Shown: positions 34,242 to 42,600 of the stretch, in pieces | Numbering within the stretch: the stretch's first letter is position 1 | Layout: each line of letters opens with the position of its first letter | Assembly: GCA_009917695.1 (NCBI GenBank) | Contig: JAACJG010000001.1 | Span: forward strand, 455,219 to 519,218 | Direction: 5' to 3' | DNA from: Candidatus Rifleibacterium amylolyticum | GTDB taxonomy: Bacteria > Muiribacteriota > Ozemobacteria > Ozemobacterales > Ozemobacteraceae | DNA: 64,000 nucleotides | Notes under the pieces: model-generated | What the model was told of the DNA's origin: nothing | Databases searched by the model: none | Seen by the model: only the letters and a program-made list of their open reading frames with translations | Made by a program: the position numbers and the translations under genes

Positions 34242-34837
34242 AAGAAACCAAACCCGTAGTAGAAATAGCCAGAAAGCATCGTGAAGATGTAATCGATACT
34301 TTGCAGCTCAGAAATAAAGAGCGAAGAGTGCTCTATACTCTTCTGCTGATTTTACTGGTAACTCTGGCCTATGAAAACAGCGCGTTTCTTTATGACCGGC
34401 TGATCGGCGCTGCCCACCCTCTACCCGAACTCGGCCAGCGTAAAAAGGCCCAGCTTAAGCAGGATATGATCAAGCCTCTTGAAAAAGCTCTTGTAGACGC
34501 TTCAGAAGACTATCCACAATACTGGGCGAGATTTTCGCAGAATCAGAAGCGCCTGACTGATGCTGCTGCCATGCTGGTCGAAGATGGCATGGCCGAAGAT
34601 GCGCTTGAGCTGGTAAAACTGGTCGTGGCCAGCATGAATGAGTTCTCAGCACATCCTGTTATCAAGGCGACAAAAAAGCTTGAGCGTCTTAACACAGAAA
34701 TGGCAACAATCCAGAGAATTCTCAAATTCAAGGCTGATTTAGAGGGCGTTGCACCCAAGCCTCTTGTTTTTACCCGCGATGCATCTGTCGCTGATGATCA
34801 GAGCCGTCGCAACCTTTTTGAATATTCTCTGAGGTAG
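34238..34837 (+). CDS. Unknown membrane protein in the PilP position
   Basis: 199 residues with one membrane segment (VLYTLLLILLVTLAYENSAFLY) and a helical periplasmic region. It sits where pilP usually follows pilO but shows neither a lipobox nor the PilP beta domain, so I do not call it PilP. Strict translational coupling (ATGA) with pilO argues for a part in the same machine, perhaps replacing PilP as the link to the outer membrane. Confidence 0.75.
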   Translation: MKETKPVVEIARKHREDVIDTLQLRNKERRVLYTLLLILLVTLAYENSAFLYDRLIGAAHPLPELGQRKKAQLKQDMIKPLEKALVDASEDYPQYWARFSQNQKRLTDAAAMLVEDGMAEDALELVKLVVASMNEFSAHPVIKATKKLERLNTEMATIQRILKFKADLEGVAPKPLVFTRDASVADDQSRRNLFEYSLR

Positions 34838-34839
34838 AG

Positions 34840-35232
34840 ATGCATAAGATTTCAGGAAAACGCAAAAGCGGCTTTACTCTTATCGAGATGCTGGTCGTGC
34901 TATCGGTACTCGGTATTCTGGTGTCGCTTGCCGGTCATCATCATACCCGCGTTCTGAAAAAGTCGCAGGATGCTTCGCTAATGCTTGAATTAAACAGTAT
35001 TCGCAACGCGGTACACCAGTTTGCGCTCGACAACAACGGACGTTTTCCGCAAACCCTTGAAGAACTCAAACCTCTGCATCTGAAGAATCTGCCAACGCTT
35101 TGGCGCGGCAGCTCAGGATCAGGTCGCTACCATTACGACCCGGTTGCCGGCAGAGTAGACCTTTATGATGAAACCGGCAGCAGTCCTGCCGGTCAGACCG
35201 ACCATGGCGGCAGAAATTATGCAGACTACTAG
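34840..35232 (+). CDS. Pseudopilin (type II/IV prepilin)
   Basis: 130 residues with a class III leader: KSGFTLIEMLVVLSVLGILVS, Gly at -1 and Glu at +5. The mature part has an alpha-helix (SLMLELNSIRNAVHQFALDNNGRFPQTLEEL) and the short C-terminal domain typical of GspG/ComGC-like major pseudopilins. The next gene starts inside its 3' end. Confidence 0.88.
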   Translation: MHKISGKRKSGFTLIEMLVVLSVLGILVSLAGHHHTRVLKKSQDASLMLELNSIRNAVHQFALDNNGRFPQTLEELKPLHLKNLPTLWRGSSGSGRYHYDPVAGRVDLYDETGSSPAGQTDHGGRNYADY

Positions 35233-35641
35233 ACGCGCTATGACGCTGCTTGAGCTGATCGTTTGTACCGTCATAATCGGTATTCTGTCGGCGACTGCGC
35301 TGCCAGTTGCTAAAAACTTCGTGCGCCGGCAAAAAGAAAATCTTTTGCGCGAAAATCTCAAAGAAATGCGCAAGGCGATCGATCGCTTTTACGAGAAGAA
35401 GTCGATGGCCACGCCAGGCCTTGCAGACGCGCAGTATTACCCGGCCAGTCTCGATGAACTCGTCGAAAATCGGTTTTTACGAAGAATTCCTGTCGATCCT
35501 TTTACCGAAAAGGCCGACTGGCAGACACGATCGTCGACTGACGAGCCCGGAAGTGCTATCTCGAACCGCCAGAACCTGTTCGATGTCTACTCAGCGACCA
35601 CCGAGAGCGATTCCAGGGGGCAACTTTACGCCAGCTGGTGA
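35219..35641 (+). CDS. Pseudopilin, GspG-like
   Basis: 140 residues from the ATG at 35219, which overlaps the previous gene by 14 bases; an earlier in-frame ATG at 35204 is possible. Leader MQTTRRAMTLLELIVCTVII has Ala rather than Gly at -1 but keeps Glu at +5. The segment YPASLDELVENRFLRRIPVDPFTEKADW matches the GspG pattern in which a conserved PxDPxxxxxW region binds calcium in many members. Last gene of the pilus operon; a weak GCGC stem and T7 run near 35664-35692 may terminate it. Confidence 0.85.
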   Translation: MQTTRRAMTLLELIVCTVIIGILSATALPVAKNFVRRQKENLLRENLKEMRKAIDRFYEKKSMATPGLADAQYYPASLDELVENRFLRRIPVDPFTEKADWQTRSSTDEPGSAISNRQNLFDVYSATTESDSRGQLYASW

Positions 35642-35819
35642 TTGCTCATTTATGATGCATTTCGCGCAAAGTTTGAGCGCCCGGTTTTTTTCAGGAGTTC
35701 AACTTGAATCGTTATTTAATAGCGTTTTTAGCTGCTAATTGTCTTAAAAAGCCTTTGTTTAAAGATGATAAATGGGTTGCTTGCTGTGAAAATTCTCATT
35801 TTAAGCGGCTCGTGAAATG

Positions 35820-35836
35820 TTGGCATGATAATTGCT
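35820..35836 (+). promoter_or_regulatory. Sigma-54 promoter
   Basis: TTGGCATGATAATTGCT matches the YTGGCACGrNNNTTGCW consensus at all fixed positions but one (T for C). GG at 35822-35823 and GC at 35834-35835 have the canonical 10-base spacing. The expected transcription start (about 35847) precedes the GGAGGA ribosome-binding site of the gene at 35873. Needs RpoN and an enhancer-binding activator. Confidence 0.75.
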
Positions 35837-35872
35837 TTAATGCCTGCGGAATTATTTCCGGAGGAATTAAAG

Positions 35873-36427
35873 ATGAACAGTTGTTACAAAATTATGTTGC
35901 TGGTACTGGTTGCAGTGCTGTTCGCTGTCGGACAGGCAGGTGCTCAGATGCATGATCTTGAAATCGTTCATACCGAGACAAAAGAGATCAAGGATAAGAA
36001 CGGTACAATCAGTCTGAGAATGGACTGGTTCAACCGCCCGGGCGAAATGGCTCTGACTGTGACTTATTATGGTTACCTGACCCAGGAGGGCATGGTTAAC
36101 TTTTACCTTAGTATCAATGGCGAACAGCGCGAATTCATCACAATGAAACAGGAACTCAAGAACCGGGCGCAGCGTATCCGCATGATCTCGTTTCATCCTA
36201 CTGTAAAGCATAAAAAGGTTAACAAGCTGGCCGAGATACCTTCTGATACTGTCGTCGATCATCTGTTGTTTCGCAATGCTCCTTATTACAAGCAGTTCGG
36301 CAGCTGCAATATCGAATTTATCTTCTTTGCTCATGGCCGCTGGCATGGCGACAGCAGCAACAACAATGAAAATTTTCGTGTAAGTTTTGAAAGTCCACTT
36401 ACCGACTTTCCCCAAGATCATTTTTGA
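35873..36427 (+). CDS. Secreted protein of unknown function, sigma-54 controlled
   Basis: 184 residues from the ATG at 35873, preceded by CCGGAGGAATTAAAG. A cleavable signal peptide (MLLVLVAVLFAVGQAGAQ) leads a single domain of alternating strands (ISLRMDWFNRPGEMALTVTYYG, MVNFYLSINGEQREFI) that looks like a periplasmic beta-sandwich. No family recognised. Its own sigma-54 promoter and a strong terminator make it a one-gene unit, next to the pilus operon; sigma-54 often controls pilus or surface genes. Confidence 0.8.
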   Translation: MNSCYKIMLLVLVAVLFAVGQAGAQMHDLEIVHTETKEIKDKNGTISLRMDWFNRPGEMALTVTYYGYLTQEGMVNFYLSINGEQREFITMKQELKNRAQRIRMISFHPTVKHKKVNKLAEIPSDTVVDHLLFRNAPYYKQFGSCNIEFIFFAHGRWHGDSSNNNENFRVSFESPLTDFPQDHF

Positions 36428-36448
36428 ATGCCCCGCAATGCACGTTTT

Positions 36449-36471
36449 ACCGGCCTTTTGGCCGGTTTTTT
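36449..36471 (+). terminator. Rho-independent terminator
   Basis: ACCGGCC, loop TTTT, GGCCGGT, then TTTTT: a perfect 7-bp G+C-rich stem 22 bases after the stop at 36427. Confidence 0.9.
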
Positions 36472-36565
36472 GTTTGCGTTTGTTTAAATTTGTGTACAAA
36501 AAATTAGGCAAAAATTCGATTTCTGGGTATGATTATTTAGGTAAGTATTTCAAGGAGGAATTACT

Positions 36566-37087
36566 ATGCTGAAAAAAGGAATTTTGCTGTCAGTAATCTT
36601 GATGCTTCTGATCTGTTCAGGTGCTGAAGCCAGAAGGCGCAACGTGGTTGTACCTACCTGGTATGGTTACGGTGTGGTCAGCCCTTATATTACCGGCTAT
36701 CACCCCTACGCCTGGGGCGCCTACGGATATTACCCCGCCACGCCCGTAACTACCTACAGCTATGGCGCCGGTGTACCTGCCTGGAACGGCTCATACTGGT
36801 ATTACAATGCCGGCAGTCTTGCCGTTGTTGCCAATAACCTCAATGTCCGCTCTGATCCATGGGTTTCTGGCAAAAAGAGCCAGTCTAATGTCATAGGTTC
36901 GCTAAACACCGGAGAGCAGGTCTATGTCATTTCGCGACACGGCAACTGGTATCTGATTCAGTCTGCCTATCTGCCGCTGCGTTATGGCTATGTTTACGGT
37001 AGCTACCTGCGCTTCTATCAAGGTGGTTGGCCGGCGGCTCACTATACCGCATTTTATCCGTCTTCTCTGGCTTATGCTCGCTGGTAA
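36566..37087 (+). CDS. Secreted Tyr/Gly-rich protein with bacterial SH3 domain
   Basis: 173 residues, ATG with the near-perfect site AAGGAGG. Signal peptide (ILLSVILMLLICSGAEA), then a Tyr/Gly/Pro-rich stretch (about 30-85, WYGYGVVSPYITGYHPYAWG) and an SH3b-like domain (about 88-150: VVANNLNVRSDPWVSG, IGSLNTGEQVYVISRHGNWYLI). SH3b domains bind cell-wall or envelope glycans. The aromatic-rich stretch resembles surface-adhesive low-complexity regions. A TATGAT at about 36524 could be its -10. Confidence 0.82.
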   Translation: MLKKGILLSVILMLLICSGAEARRRNVVVPTWYGYGVVSPYITGYHPYAWGAYGYYPATPVTTYSYGAGVPAWNGSYWYYNAGSLAVVANNLNVRSDPWVSGKKSQSNVIGSLNTGEQVYVISRHGNWYLIQSAYLPLRYGYVYGSYLRFYQGGWPAAHYTAFYPSSLAYARW

Positions 37088-37093
37088 AGTTGA

Positions 37094-39241
37094 TTAATCG
37101 GCACCAAACAGATAGCTAAGAACCAGCACGGCCATTGATCCGCCCCAGACAATCGCGACAAGCACCCAGACAATAATGGTCAGCTTGGCGCGTTTTGCCT
37201 TTGGGTCGGAACTGCTGGTTGTCATTATGTCCTGAATACTTACTTCACCCTGTTCGTCACCAGCAATCGGGTTGAATTCAAGAGATTTCTTCAGCGCGGT
37301 CTGCTTGGCCTCTTCCTGTTTAGCCGCTTTAAGGGCTTTTTGCTCAATTTCATAAGCACTGGCAGCATCTTTTAACAGTTCTTCTGCAGTAGAGATGTGG
37401 TTGAGTGCTATTGCCAGGTTGTCTGCAAGCTTTTGCACCACGCTTTGGTGATCCATGATCAGTGAAGACCTGCAGTTCTGGGCCGTAGAATAGACGGCGT
37501 TGAGCAGCTCTCGATCAGGGTTGGCAGAAAGAACCAGTCCGATCTTTTCGACCATTTCGACCGATGTTTCGCGCACCAGAGCATCGAGAAGTGGCTGGCG
37601 CACTATGTTAAAATCGACCAGCATCGACATCGAGACACCCAGCAGGCGCTGCTTTACATTCGAAGAGGCCAGCAGACCGGTGAGCAGCCCTTTTATTCTG
37701 TCTCTGTCAATACTTACAAAAACACGGGTTGCGGTCATTCTGATCTTGCCGTTCTTTTCCTGCATGAATTGAGGCAGATACAGGCAGAGATATTCAGTAT
37801 CGAGTGTGCTCAATGCCTTTATGCAGGCACAGATAATGTCAGGATTATCGCTTTTAACGTAACTTTTTATTCTGGCAGCATCGTCATAAGTGCCAAATTT
37901 GCCGTAAAGATTGATCAGCGCTGCCAGTTCGCGCCCCTGCGCATCATTGAACAGGCTGTTGAGTCGCGGCTTGTACTCTTTGAAAAAATTGGCGTTGGCA
38001 CGGGCAAGCAGCTGTACTCTTTCCTGTTCGCCGAGATTGCTGTAATTGTCAAACTCTACCTCAGGCGCTTTGATCGGCGGCGGTGGTTTAGGCATCGCCC
38101 GGGCAGGAGCTGCCGGCTCGGGGATTGGCTTGTCCTCGCTGGCTGAAGTTTGGTCTGAAGGCGGTGCCGGTAGCGGTTCTGGCTCGGCCGGCGTCTCATC
38201 AATTTCAGGTAGTATTGCTTCTTCAGCCTCTTCGTTGCTGACTTTGCAGGTGGCCTTGAGCAGGCGCATTTCTTCCTGTTTTACGCGATTCTTCAGTTCA
38301 TTGAGATATTCCTGAACCGAAACACTTATCTGCCCGCTGTCGGCGAGAGCTCTGACTACTCCAAGAATGATGCCTTTGACCAGGCTCTGATGTTGTCCTG
38401 ATAAAGAGCGGTTAACCCAGAAAATTCTGAATGGCAGTTCAGGATTGGCGTTCGCTTTGAACAACTGAGTGATTCGCATCAGAATTGATGGGGTGGTTGT
38501 CTGCGTGAGCAGCCTGATAAGATATGGCTCTATTTCAAGATAGGGGAAGTATGCCGCATGATGCAGCGCCAGTATTACTTCCTGTTCGTTGCTTGAATAA
38601 AGCAGTTTCAGCAGATGTTTTAGTGCTTCAGCGCGATTCCAGCGATAGAAGGCCTGAATCGCCTGCGCTTTGACTTCGTTCTGCGGCGAATCGAGAAGCG
38701 GTATGATTATGCCCTGCAGATTGCCCGGGTCGAGGGTCTCCAAAGCTGTCAGAGCTGCGGTAATGACGTTTGCGTCGTGGTGACGTGTGAGATCCTGTAA
38801 GACCGGCGAATCGGCGATATTGCCATGTTTTCTGAAAAAATTGCAGAAGCTCACCAGAATCTGCGGTGGAAAGTCCTGCCAGCTGGCATTTCTGAAGTAA
38901 TCGGCGGCAAGAAATGCTTCGGCCGGTTCGACAGTGGCGATGCCGAGGGCAAGATCGTCGAGGCGGTTATGGTCCTCAAGCAGCTTTTCGAGGCCTTCAA
39001 GTGAGACCTTGAACTGGGTCTTTTTGAGCTTGAATACTGCCAGCCGTAGAGATTTTTTTATCTGAAAGGCCAGAACCGGGTTTTTAACACTGTCGAGAGC
39101 TTGTTTCAGTATCTCGGCTTCAGCTCGTGTCGGCTCGCGCTGATCGATTTCATCGAGTCGACTGAGGGTAATGGTTCCGTTTTCGCTGATCAGCGCAGAC
39201 AGCAGTTCCTGGGCACCCAGTTGTGAATTCGATATCGCCAA
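37094..39241 (-). CDS. HEAT-repeat protein with Pro-rich linker and C-terminal membrane anchor
   Basis: 715 residues from TTG (AGAGG 7 bases upstream). Two helical-repeat blocks (about 60-330 and 420-620; for example DLTRHHDANVITAALTALETL, LLDSPQNEVKAQAIQAFYRW) are separated by a 60-residue Pro/Glu/Ala-rich linker (about 340-400). A Lys/Ala-rich coiled stretch follows, and one C-terminal hydrophobic helix (LTIIVWVLVAIVWGGSMAVLVLSYLF) anchors the protein with most of it in the cytoplasm. Tail-anchored HEAT scaffolds have no obvious assigned role. Promoter visible upstream. Confidence 0.82.
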   Translation of the reverse strand: MAISNSQLGAQELLSALISENGTITLSRLDEIDQREPTRAEAEILKQALDSVKNPVLAFQIKKSLRLAVFKLKKTQFKVSLEGLEKLLEDHNRLDDLALGIATVEPAEAFLAADYFRNASWQDFPPQILVSFCNFFRKHGNIADSPVLQDLTRHHDANVITAALTALETLDPGNLQGIIIPLLDSPQNEVKAQAIQAFYRWNRAEALKHLLKLLYSSNEQEVILALHHAAYFPYLEIEPYLIRLLTQTTTPSILMRITQLFKANANPELPFRIFWVNRSLSGQHQSLVKGIILGVVRALADSGQISVSVQEYLNELKNRVKQEEMRLLKATCKVSNEEAEEAILPEIDETPAEPEPLPAPPSDQTSASEDKPIPEPAAPARAMPKPPPPIKAPEVEFDNYSNLGEQERVQLLARANANFFKEYKPRLNSLFNDAQGRELAALINLYGKFGTYDDAARIKSYVKSDNPDIICACIKALSTLDTEYLCLYLPQFMQEKNGKIRMTATRVFVSIDRDRIKGLLTGLLASSNVKQRLLGVSMSMLVDFNIVRQPLLDALVRETSVEMVEKIGLVLSANPDRELLNAVYSTAQNCRSSLIMDHQSVVQKLADNLAIALNHISTAEELLKDAASAYEIEQKALKAAKQEEAKQTALKKSLEFNPIAGDEQGEVSIQDIMTTSSSDPKAKRAKLTIIVWVLVAIVWGGSMAVLVLSYLFGAD

Positions 39242-39295
39242 GGGTCAAACCTCTACTGAAGTATTTCTCAATCAAATCTATGCTATGTCTGCGCT

Positions 39296-39325
39296 ATTAT
39301 ATCAAGTATTGCCAGCCAAGTTCAA
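39296..39325 (-). promoter_or_regulatory. Sigma-70 promoter for the HEAT-repeat gene
   Basis: On the minus strand TTGAAC (39325-39320) and perfect TATAAT (39301-39296), 18-bp spacing, about 55 bp before the TTG at 39241. Confidence 0.7.
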
Positions 39326-39342
39326 TGTCATTTATCGTTCCG

Positions 39343-39384
39343 CTCGTGCTCGTGCTCGTGCTCGTAATCGTAATCGTCCTCGAG
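39343..39384. repeat. Seven-unit hexamer tandem repeat (CTCGTG and variants)
   Basis: Three perfect CTCGTG units followed by CTCGTA, ATCGTA, ATCGTC and CTCGAG, period 6 with no gaps. It lies in the 293-bp gap between two minus-strand genes, just upstream of the promoter at 39296. After it comes CCGCAGATTACACAGAT (39416-39432), related to CCGCAGATTGC elements near 42358 and 42542. Nothing else is seen in this gap. Confidence 0.85.
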
Positions 39385-39534
39385 ATTATTCTCTTACCTC
39401 GGATCCAGGATTAACCGCAGATTACACAGATATCGCTGATTATTTCTGCAGTCTGAGAGGCAGAAGAATGCATGTGAAACAGAAATCTGCTTAAATTGGC
39501 GAGATCGGCGGTTGCTGCCAGGATGAACACAAGC

Positions 39535-40458
39535 TTAGAAGCCGATGTTACCGCCGACGACGAGCACTGGTTCTTCTTCGGTCAGGTTGAGGCCCATGAC
39601 TTCGAGCTGAAAAGCGTCGCTGCCGAAGCGCATGCCGGCGTGAACTCGGTAGCGCACCGACTCGTCGATGAAGATGTCGCGGTAGTTTCCGAAGCGGCAC
39701 TCACCGAAGAATGAGGCATAGCTGCCAAACTGGTAATCGAGGCCAAAAGCGCCGACAAATATGTCCTTGCGATCCATTTTTCGGGTGATACCGTTGCCGA
39801 AGTCTATCGTCTGTTTTTTGGTAAAGGCTGAAGTCAGGTTCATGAACCCGGTGAGATTGTCGCTGATTTTCTCAGAAACAGTCAGATAGATATTGCGAAG
39901 GCTTTCGATCTGCTCGATGTCGGCGAGATTGAGCTCTTCTGCCGTCATCGGCGTGAAGGTGAAGCCCATGCACATCTGCTTGTCTTCGAACGGCGCCGAG
40001 TATTTCATGCCGAAACTGTAGTGGTCTTCCGAAAAATTCAGTCCGGTCATCATCGGGCTGGAAGTGCGATCATAGCTGAGGTGACCTGCAGACAGTTCAA
40101 TGTGCTGATTGACTTTGCCCCTGATGCCGATGAACTCTTCGTCTTTTTCGAGATCGACATTGGTTCCAGCGGCAAATATGCTGCTCTTCGAAGTGTTGCC
40201 CTTGTAAGAAACATGCACGCCCTTTTCGGCATAGTCCGGCGCCGGAATCGAAACCAGCCCCGAAGTGCCCGACATGGTGGTGCCCAGCATATTATTCATC
40301 TCGATCGCCGGCACCGCCTCTTCAATGGCATCCGCCCGCCGCTTAACCTCCGGCACCGCCTCCAGCACCTGCGCACGAGCACTATTGAGCGCTAGAATAG
40401 AAAAGATCGTTATAAGGATTATAATTCGTTTTGTATTAATGCTTGCCACAATTTTCAC
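39535..40458 (-). CDS. Outer-membrane beta-barrel-like protein
   Basis: 307 residues from a GTG start that overlaps the preceding stop (GTGA). Signal peptide (IIILITIFSILALNSARAQ), a short helical stretch, then repeated amphipathic strands (GVHVSYKGNTSKSSIFAAG, DHYSFGMKYSAPFEDKQMCMGFTF, YASFFGECRFGNYRDIFI, SVRYRVHAGMRFGSDAFQLEV) ending in Phe, the classic outer-membrane insertion signal. It could be a porin-like barrel of about 12 strands. Translational coupling to the lipoprotein upstream suggests they work together at the outer membrane. Confidence 0.7.
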   Translation of the reverse strand: MKIVASINTKRIIILITIFSILALNSARAQVLEAVPEVKRRADAIEEAVPAIEMNNMLGTTMSGTSGLVSIPAPDYAEKGVHVSYKGNTSKSSIFAAGTNVDLEKDEEFIGIRGKVNQHIELSAGHLSYDRTSSPMMTGLNFSEDHYSFGMKYSAPFEDKQMCMGFTFTPMTAEELNLADIEQIESLRNIYLTVSEKISDNLTGFMNLTSAFTKKQTIDFGNGITRKMDRKDIFVGAFGLDYQFGSYASFFGECRFGNYRDIFIDESVRYRVHAGMRFGSDAFQLEVMGLNLTEEEPVLVVGGNIGF

Positions 40459-42263
40459 CAGCCATCTACTTGTCTATCGGCCTGCTCATAATTTGTCCAA
40501 TAAGTTGTCTTGCCAGATTCAATTTTCAGACCAGTCAATTGCGGGTATGATTTGGGGAGCAGATCAGGAGCAATTTCTTTCCAGTTTACTGTAATTTCGC
40601 TGCCATCACTTAAATCGTAATATGCTACTCTGGGTTGTAGAAAATACGATGGCGGCGTGGCTTGATCGCTAAAGTGAGCCACATAATAGCCAGGTTCAAG
40701 ATGAGTCATTTTGAAAGCGCCAATAAAATTGGGTATTACGGCTTCAGCCAGATTGGATGTTTTCGTTGTAAGCACTGCATCAGGTAACACTTCCCAATCC
40801 GTAACCTGCCGCACTTCATGTCTTGTGCTTCCATCGCTGTTGCGAAGTATTACCGTGAAGTTTTGAGTTCGCTGAACCCATTTGAAAAGGTGTATGTATG
40901 TGTTTGCTAATCCAGAACCTGTTACCAAATCTACATATCTTCCCGCAAATGATCCGTAATCTGAGCGCATGCTATGCAGTAAGGGAAATGTTAGCGACGC
41001 GGGTGTTTGCTTTTTATCAACATCTATTTGAAATCCACTGGTTACAGTGTCATAGCCAAATTTTGAAATGATCAGCTTGTAGTTTGCCGGAGCTGCCAGA
41101 TTAGAAATTGTGAACAGACCGTTTTTGTCAGATACAGTCGTTACAGCATTAGAATCTTCCCCCAGTTTTATTGAAGCATATTCAATAGCTCCCCCTGTAA
41201 AAGCATCAAAAACCTGCCCTTTAACAACAATGTCAGAAGCCTCTTTCAAGGGTAATAGCACTTCAACAACTGCCGGCGAAGTTGTACCATCTGGTCTTAT
41301 GACTACAGGGAACACGTCAGACTTTGTGGTTTCCATCTCGACCTGAATGTAATACATCTTTGATACATCAAGATCTTCAAAGAAGAATTTGCCTTCTCCT
41401 GTCGTTCGTGTGTGAGCGGTAATACTTGAGCCTGCAGGGTCATTGCAGAGATTGACTTTAAGGTTAGTCACGGAATCGTTACTTGTTGACTTTACCAAAC
41501 CACTTATTGATGCTTTTTCAATTGCCTTTGCAGCCAGAGAAATAATGGTGTACCGAGGCGAAACTACTCCATCGTTCCTCACTTCTACAATCTTGGTATC
41601 TGTTGTGTAATTAGAAGAGCCACTTGTATCAATCTTATAAGACCCTTCGCCCAGATTAGTAAAGGAAAATTGCCCTTGAGTTCCGGTTAATGTGGTTGAA
41701 ATAAGAGTATCGCCCAGTTTAAGTTCAACATTGATGTTTGCAAGTTTTTCGCCAGTGCCTGTTAGAATCACTTCACCTTCAATTTTGGCTTGAACTTTTA
41801 TCTGTGCTGGGTTGAGAGCGATCATTTTTACTTCAGGGTCTGCTGGTGCTGTGGTTCCATCTTCGAGAACGCGGATGATGTAGGTGGTTGAAGCGTAGGT
41901 ATTGTCTGGCGAAGCAAAAGCCAGATCAAAGAGACCGGCCGGCACTTTGGCGAAGTAGAACTGGCCATCTGAGGTGGTCTTGGTGGTTGCGGCCAGCTGG
42001 TTCTCGTATATAAGGCTTACAGTGATGTTTGCCAGCTTTTCACCGGTGTTCTGTGATACCACCGTTCCAACAATGTTGTGCTTGGCAACATCTTCTCCGA
42101 GTGTCGTCAGGTCTACCGTTGCCTGCGTCATATCAAGGCCGGTCAACAATGTTGAGACGGGGGATTTGTTGGTGCCTTCCTGGCAGCCTGAAAGGAACAG
42201 GCCGATGACGAAGATTTTGATTACTAACAGCATTACCAGATTACGTTTTCCAAAAAGAGGCAT
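40455..42263 (-). CDS. Multidomain lipoprotein with carboxypeptidase-regulatory-like repeats
   Basis: 602 residues. Lipobox VIGLFLSGC (Cys about 27) predicts lipidation. Four to five CarboxypepD_reg-type beta-sandwich repeats follow, each with a G-x-V...G..L.N..V.L pattern and TT(S)DGQFYF-like turn (about 62-150, 160-240, 250-340, 345-430), then an unknown C-terminal domain. Such repeats act as spacer or adhesion modules on cell surfaces. The gene is visibly richer in A+T and uses AAA, TTT and ATT codons more than neighbours, so it may be laterally acquired or fast evolving. Ribosome-binding site GGGGGAT. Confidence 0.8.
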   Translation of the reverse strand: MPLFGKRNLVMLLVIKIFVIGLFLSGCQEGTNKSPVSTLLTGLDMTQATVDLTTLGEDVAKHNIVGTVVSQNTGEKLANITVSLIYENQLAATTKTTSDGQFYFAKVPAGLFDLAFASPDNTYASTTYIIRVLEDGTTAPADPEVKMIALNPAQIKVQAKIEGEVILTGTGEKLANINVELKLGDTLISTTLTGTQGQFSFTNLGEGSYKIDTSGSSNYTTDTKIVEVRNDGVVSPRYTIISLAAKAIEKASISGLVKSTSNDSVTNLKVNLCNDPAGSSITAHTRTTGEGKFFFEDLDVSKMYYIQVEMETTKSDVFPVVIRPDGTTSPAVVEVLLPLKEASDIVVKGQVFDAFTGGAIEYASIKLGEDSNAVTTVSDKNGLFTISNLAAPANYKLIISKFGYDTVTSGFQIDVDKKQTPASLTFPLLHSMRSDYGSFAGRYVDLVTGSGLANTYIHLFKWVQRTQNFTVILRNSDGSTRHEVRQVTDWEVLPDAVLTTKTSNLAEAVIPNFIGAFKMTHLEPGYYVAHFSDQATPPSYFLQPRVAYYDLSDGSEITVNWKEIAPDLLPKSYPQLTGLKIESGKTTYWTNYEQADRQVDGW

Positions 42264-42403
42264 GGTTCATCCCCCGAAAGTAAAATATTTGTGAACATTA
42301 TCGGCAGACTCGGAAGAAAAACTTAGCTTAGATGTAAGCGTTGCAGAGAAAAGAGATCCGCAGATTGCACCGATGCCGCAGATGAGAGATCGAGCTTGCA
42401 GAT

Positions 42404-42433
42404 GGATCCTGCGACTTCGCGCAGGATGACGAA
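42404..42433. repeat. REP-like palindromic element, copy 1
   Basis: GGATCCTGCGACTTCGCGCAGGATGACGAA: ATCCTGC and GCAGGAT pair around a short loop, followed by GACGAA. Same architecture as the copy at 43334. Confidence 0.7.
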
Positions 42434-42443
42434 GAGAGGTGAA

Positions 42444-42470
42444 TTTTGCGACTATGCGCAGGATGAAGAA
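42444..42470. repeat. REP-like palindromic element, copy 2 (degenerate)
   Basis: TTTTGCGACTATGCGCAGGATGAAGAA shares GCGACT.TGCGCAGGATGA.GAA with copy 1, but its left arm is eroded so the stem is poor. Confidence 0.55.
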
Positions 42471-42600
42471 GTGCGTTCTCGTCGCCTGAGCAGGTTCTCA
42501 AAAAATCAGTTGATCTGAGTAATCGGTGGATCGTTTTTGTTCGCAGATTGCGCCGATTGGCTCAATGATGGGCGTATCACAGCCTGATTCAGGGTAGAGA

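Larger units (their letters stand above)
42264..42600. other. 337-bp repeat-rich intergenic region
   Basis: No gene seen. It contains two REP-like palindromes (entered separately) and two copies of a CGCAGATTGC(A/G)CCGAT element (about 42359-42374 and 42542-42557). It lies upstream of the lipoprotein gene and downstream of the gene ending at 42601, both on the minus strand. Confidence 0.7.

Noticed and set aside
34238-34837. Calling this gene pilP
   Set aside because: Right position but no lipobox, no Pro-rich linker and no PilP beta domain; kept as unknown.
39196-39494. ORF encoding Arg-Ala/Leu-Val dipeptide repeats
   Set aside because: The dipeptides are a by-product of the CTCGTG hexamer array; no start signal or conserved sequence.
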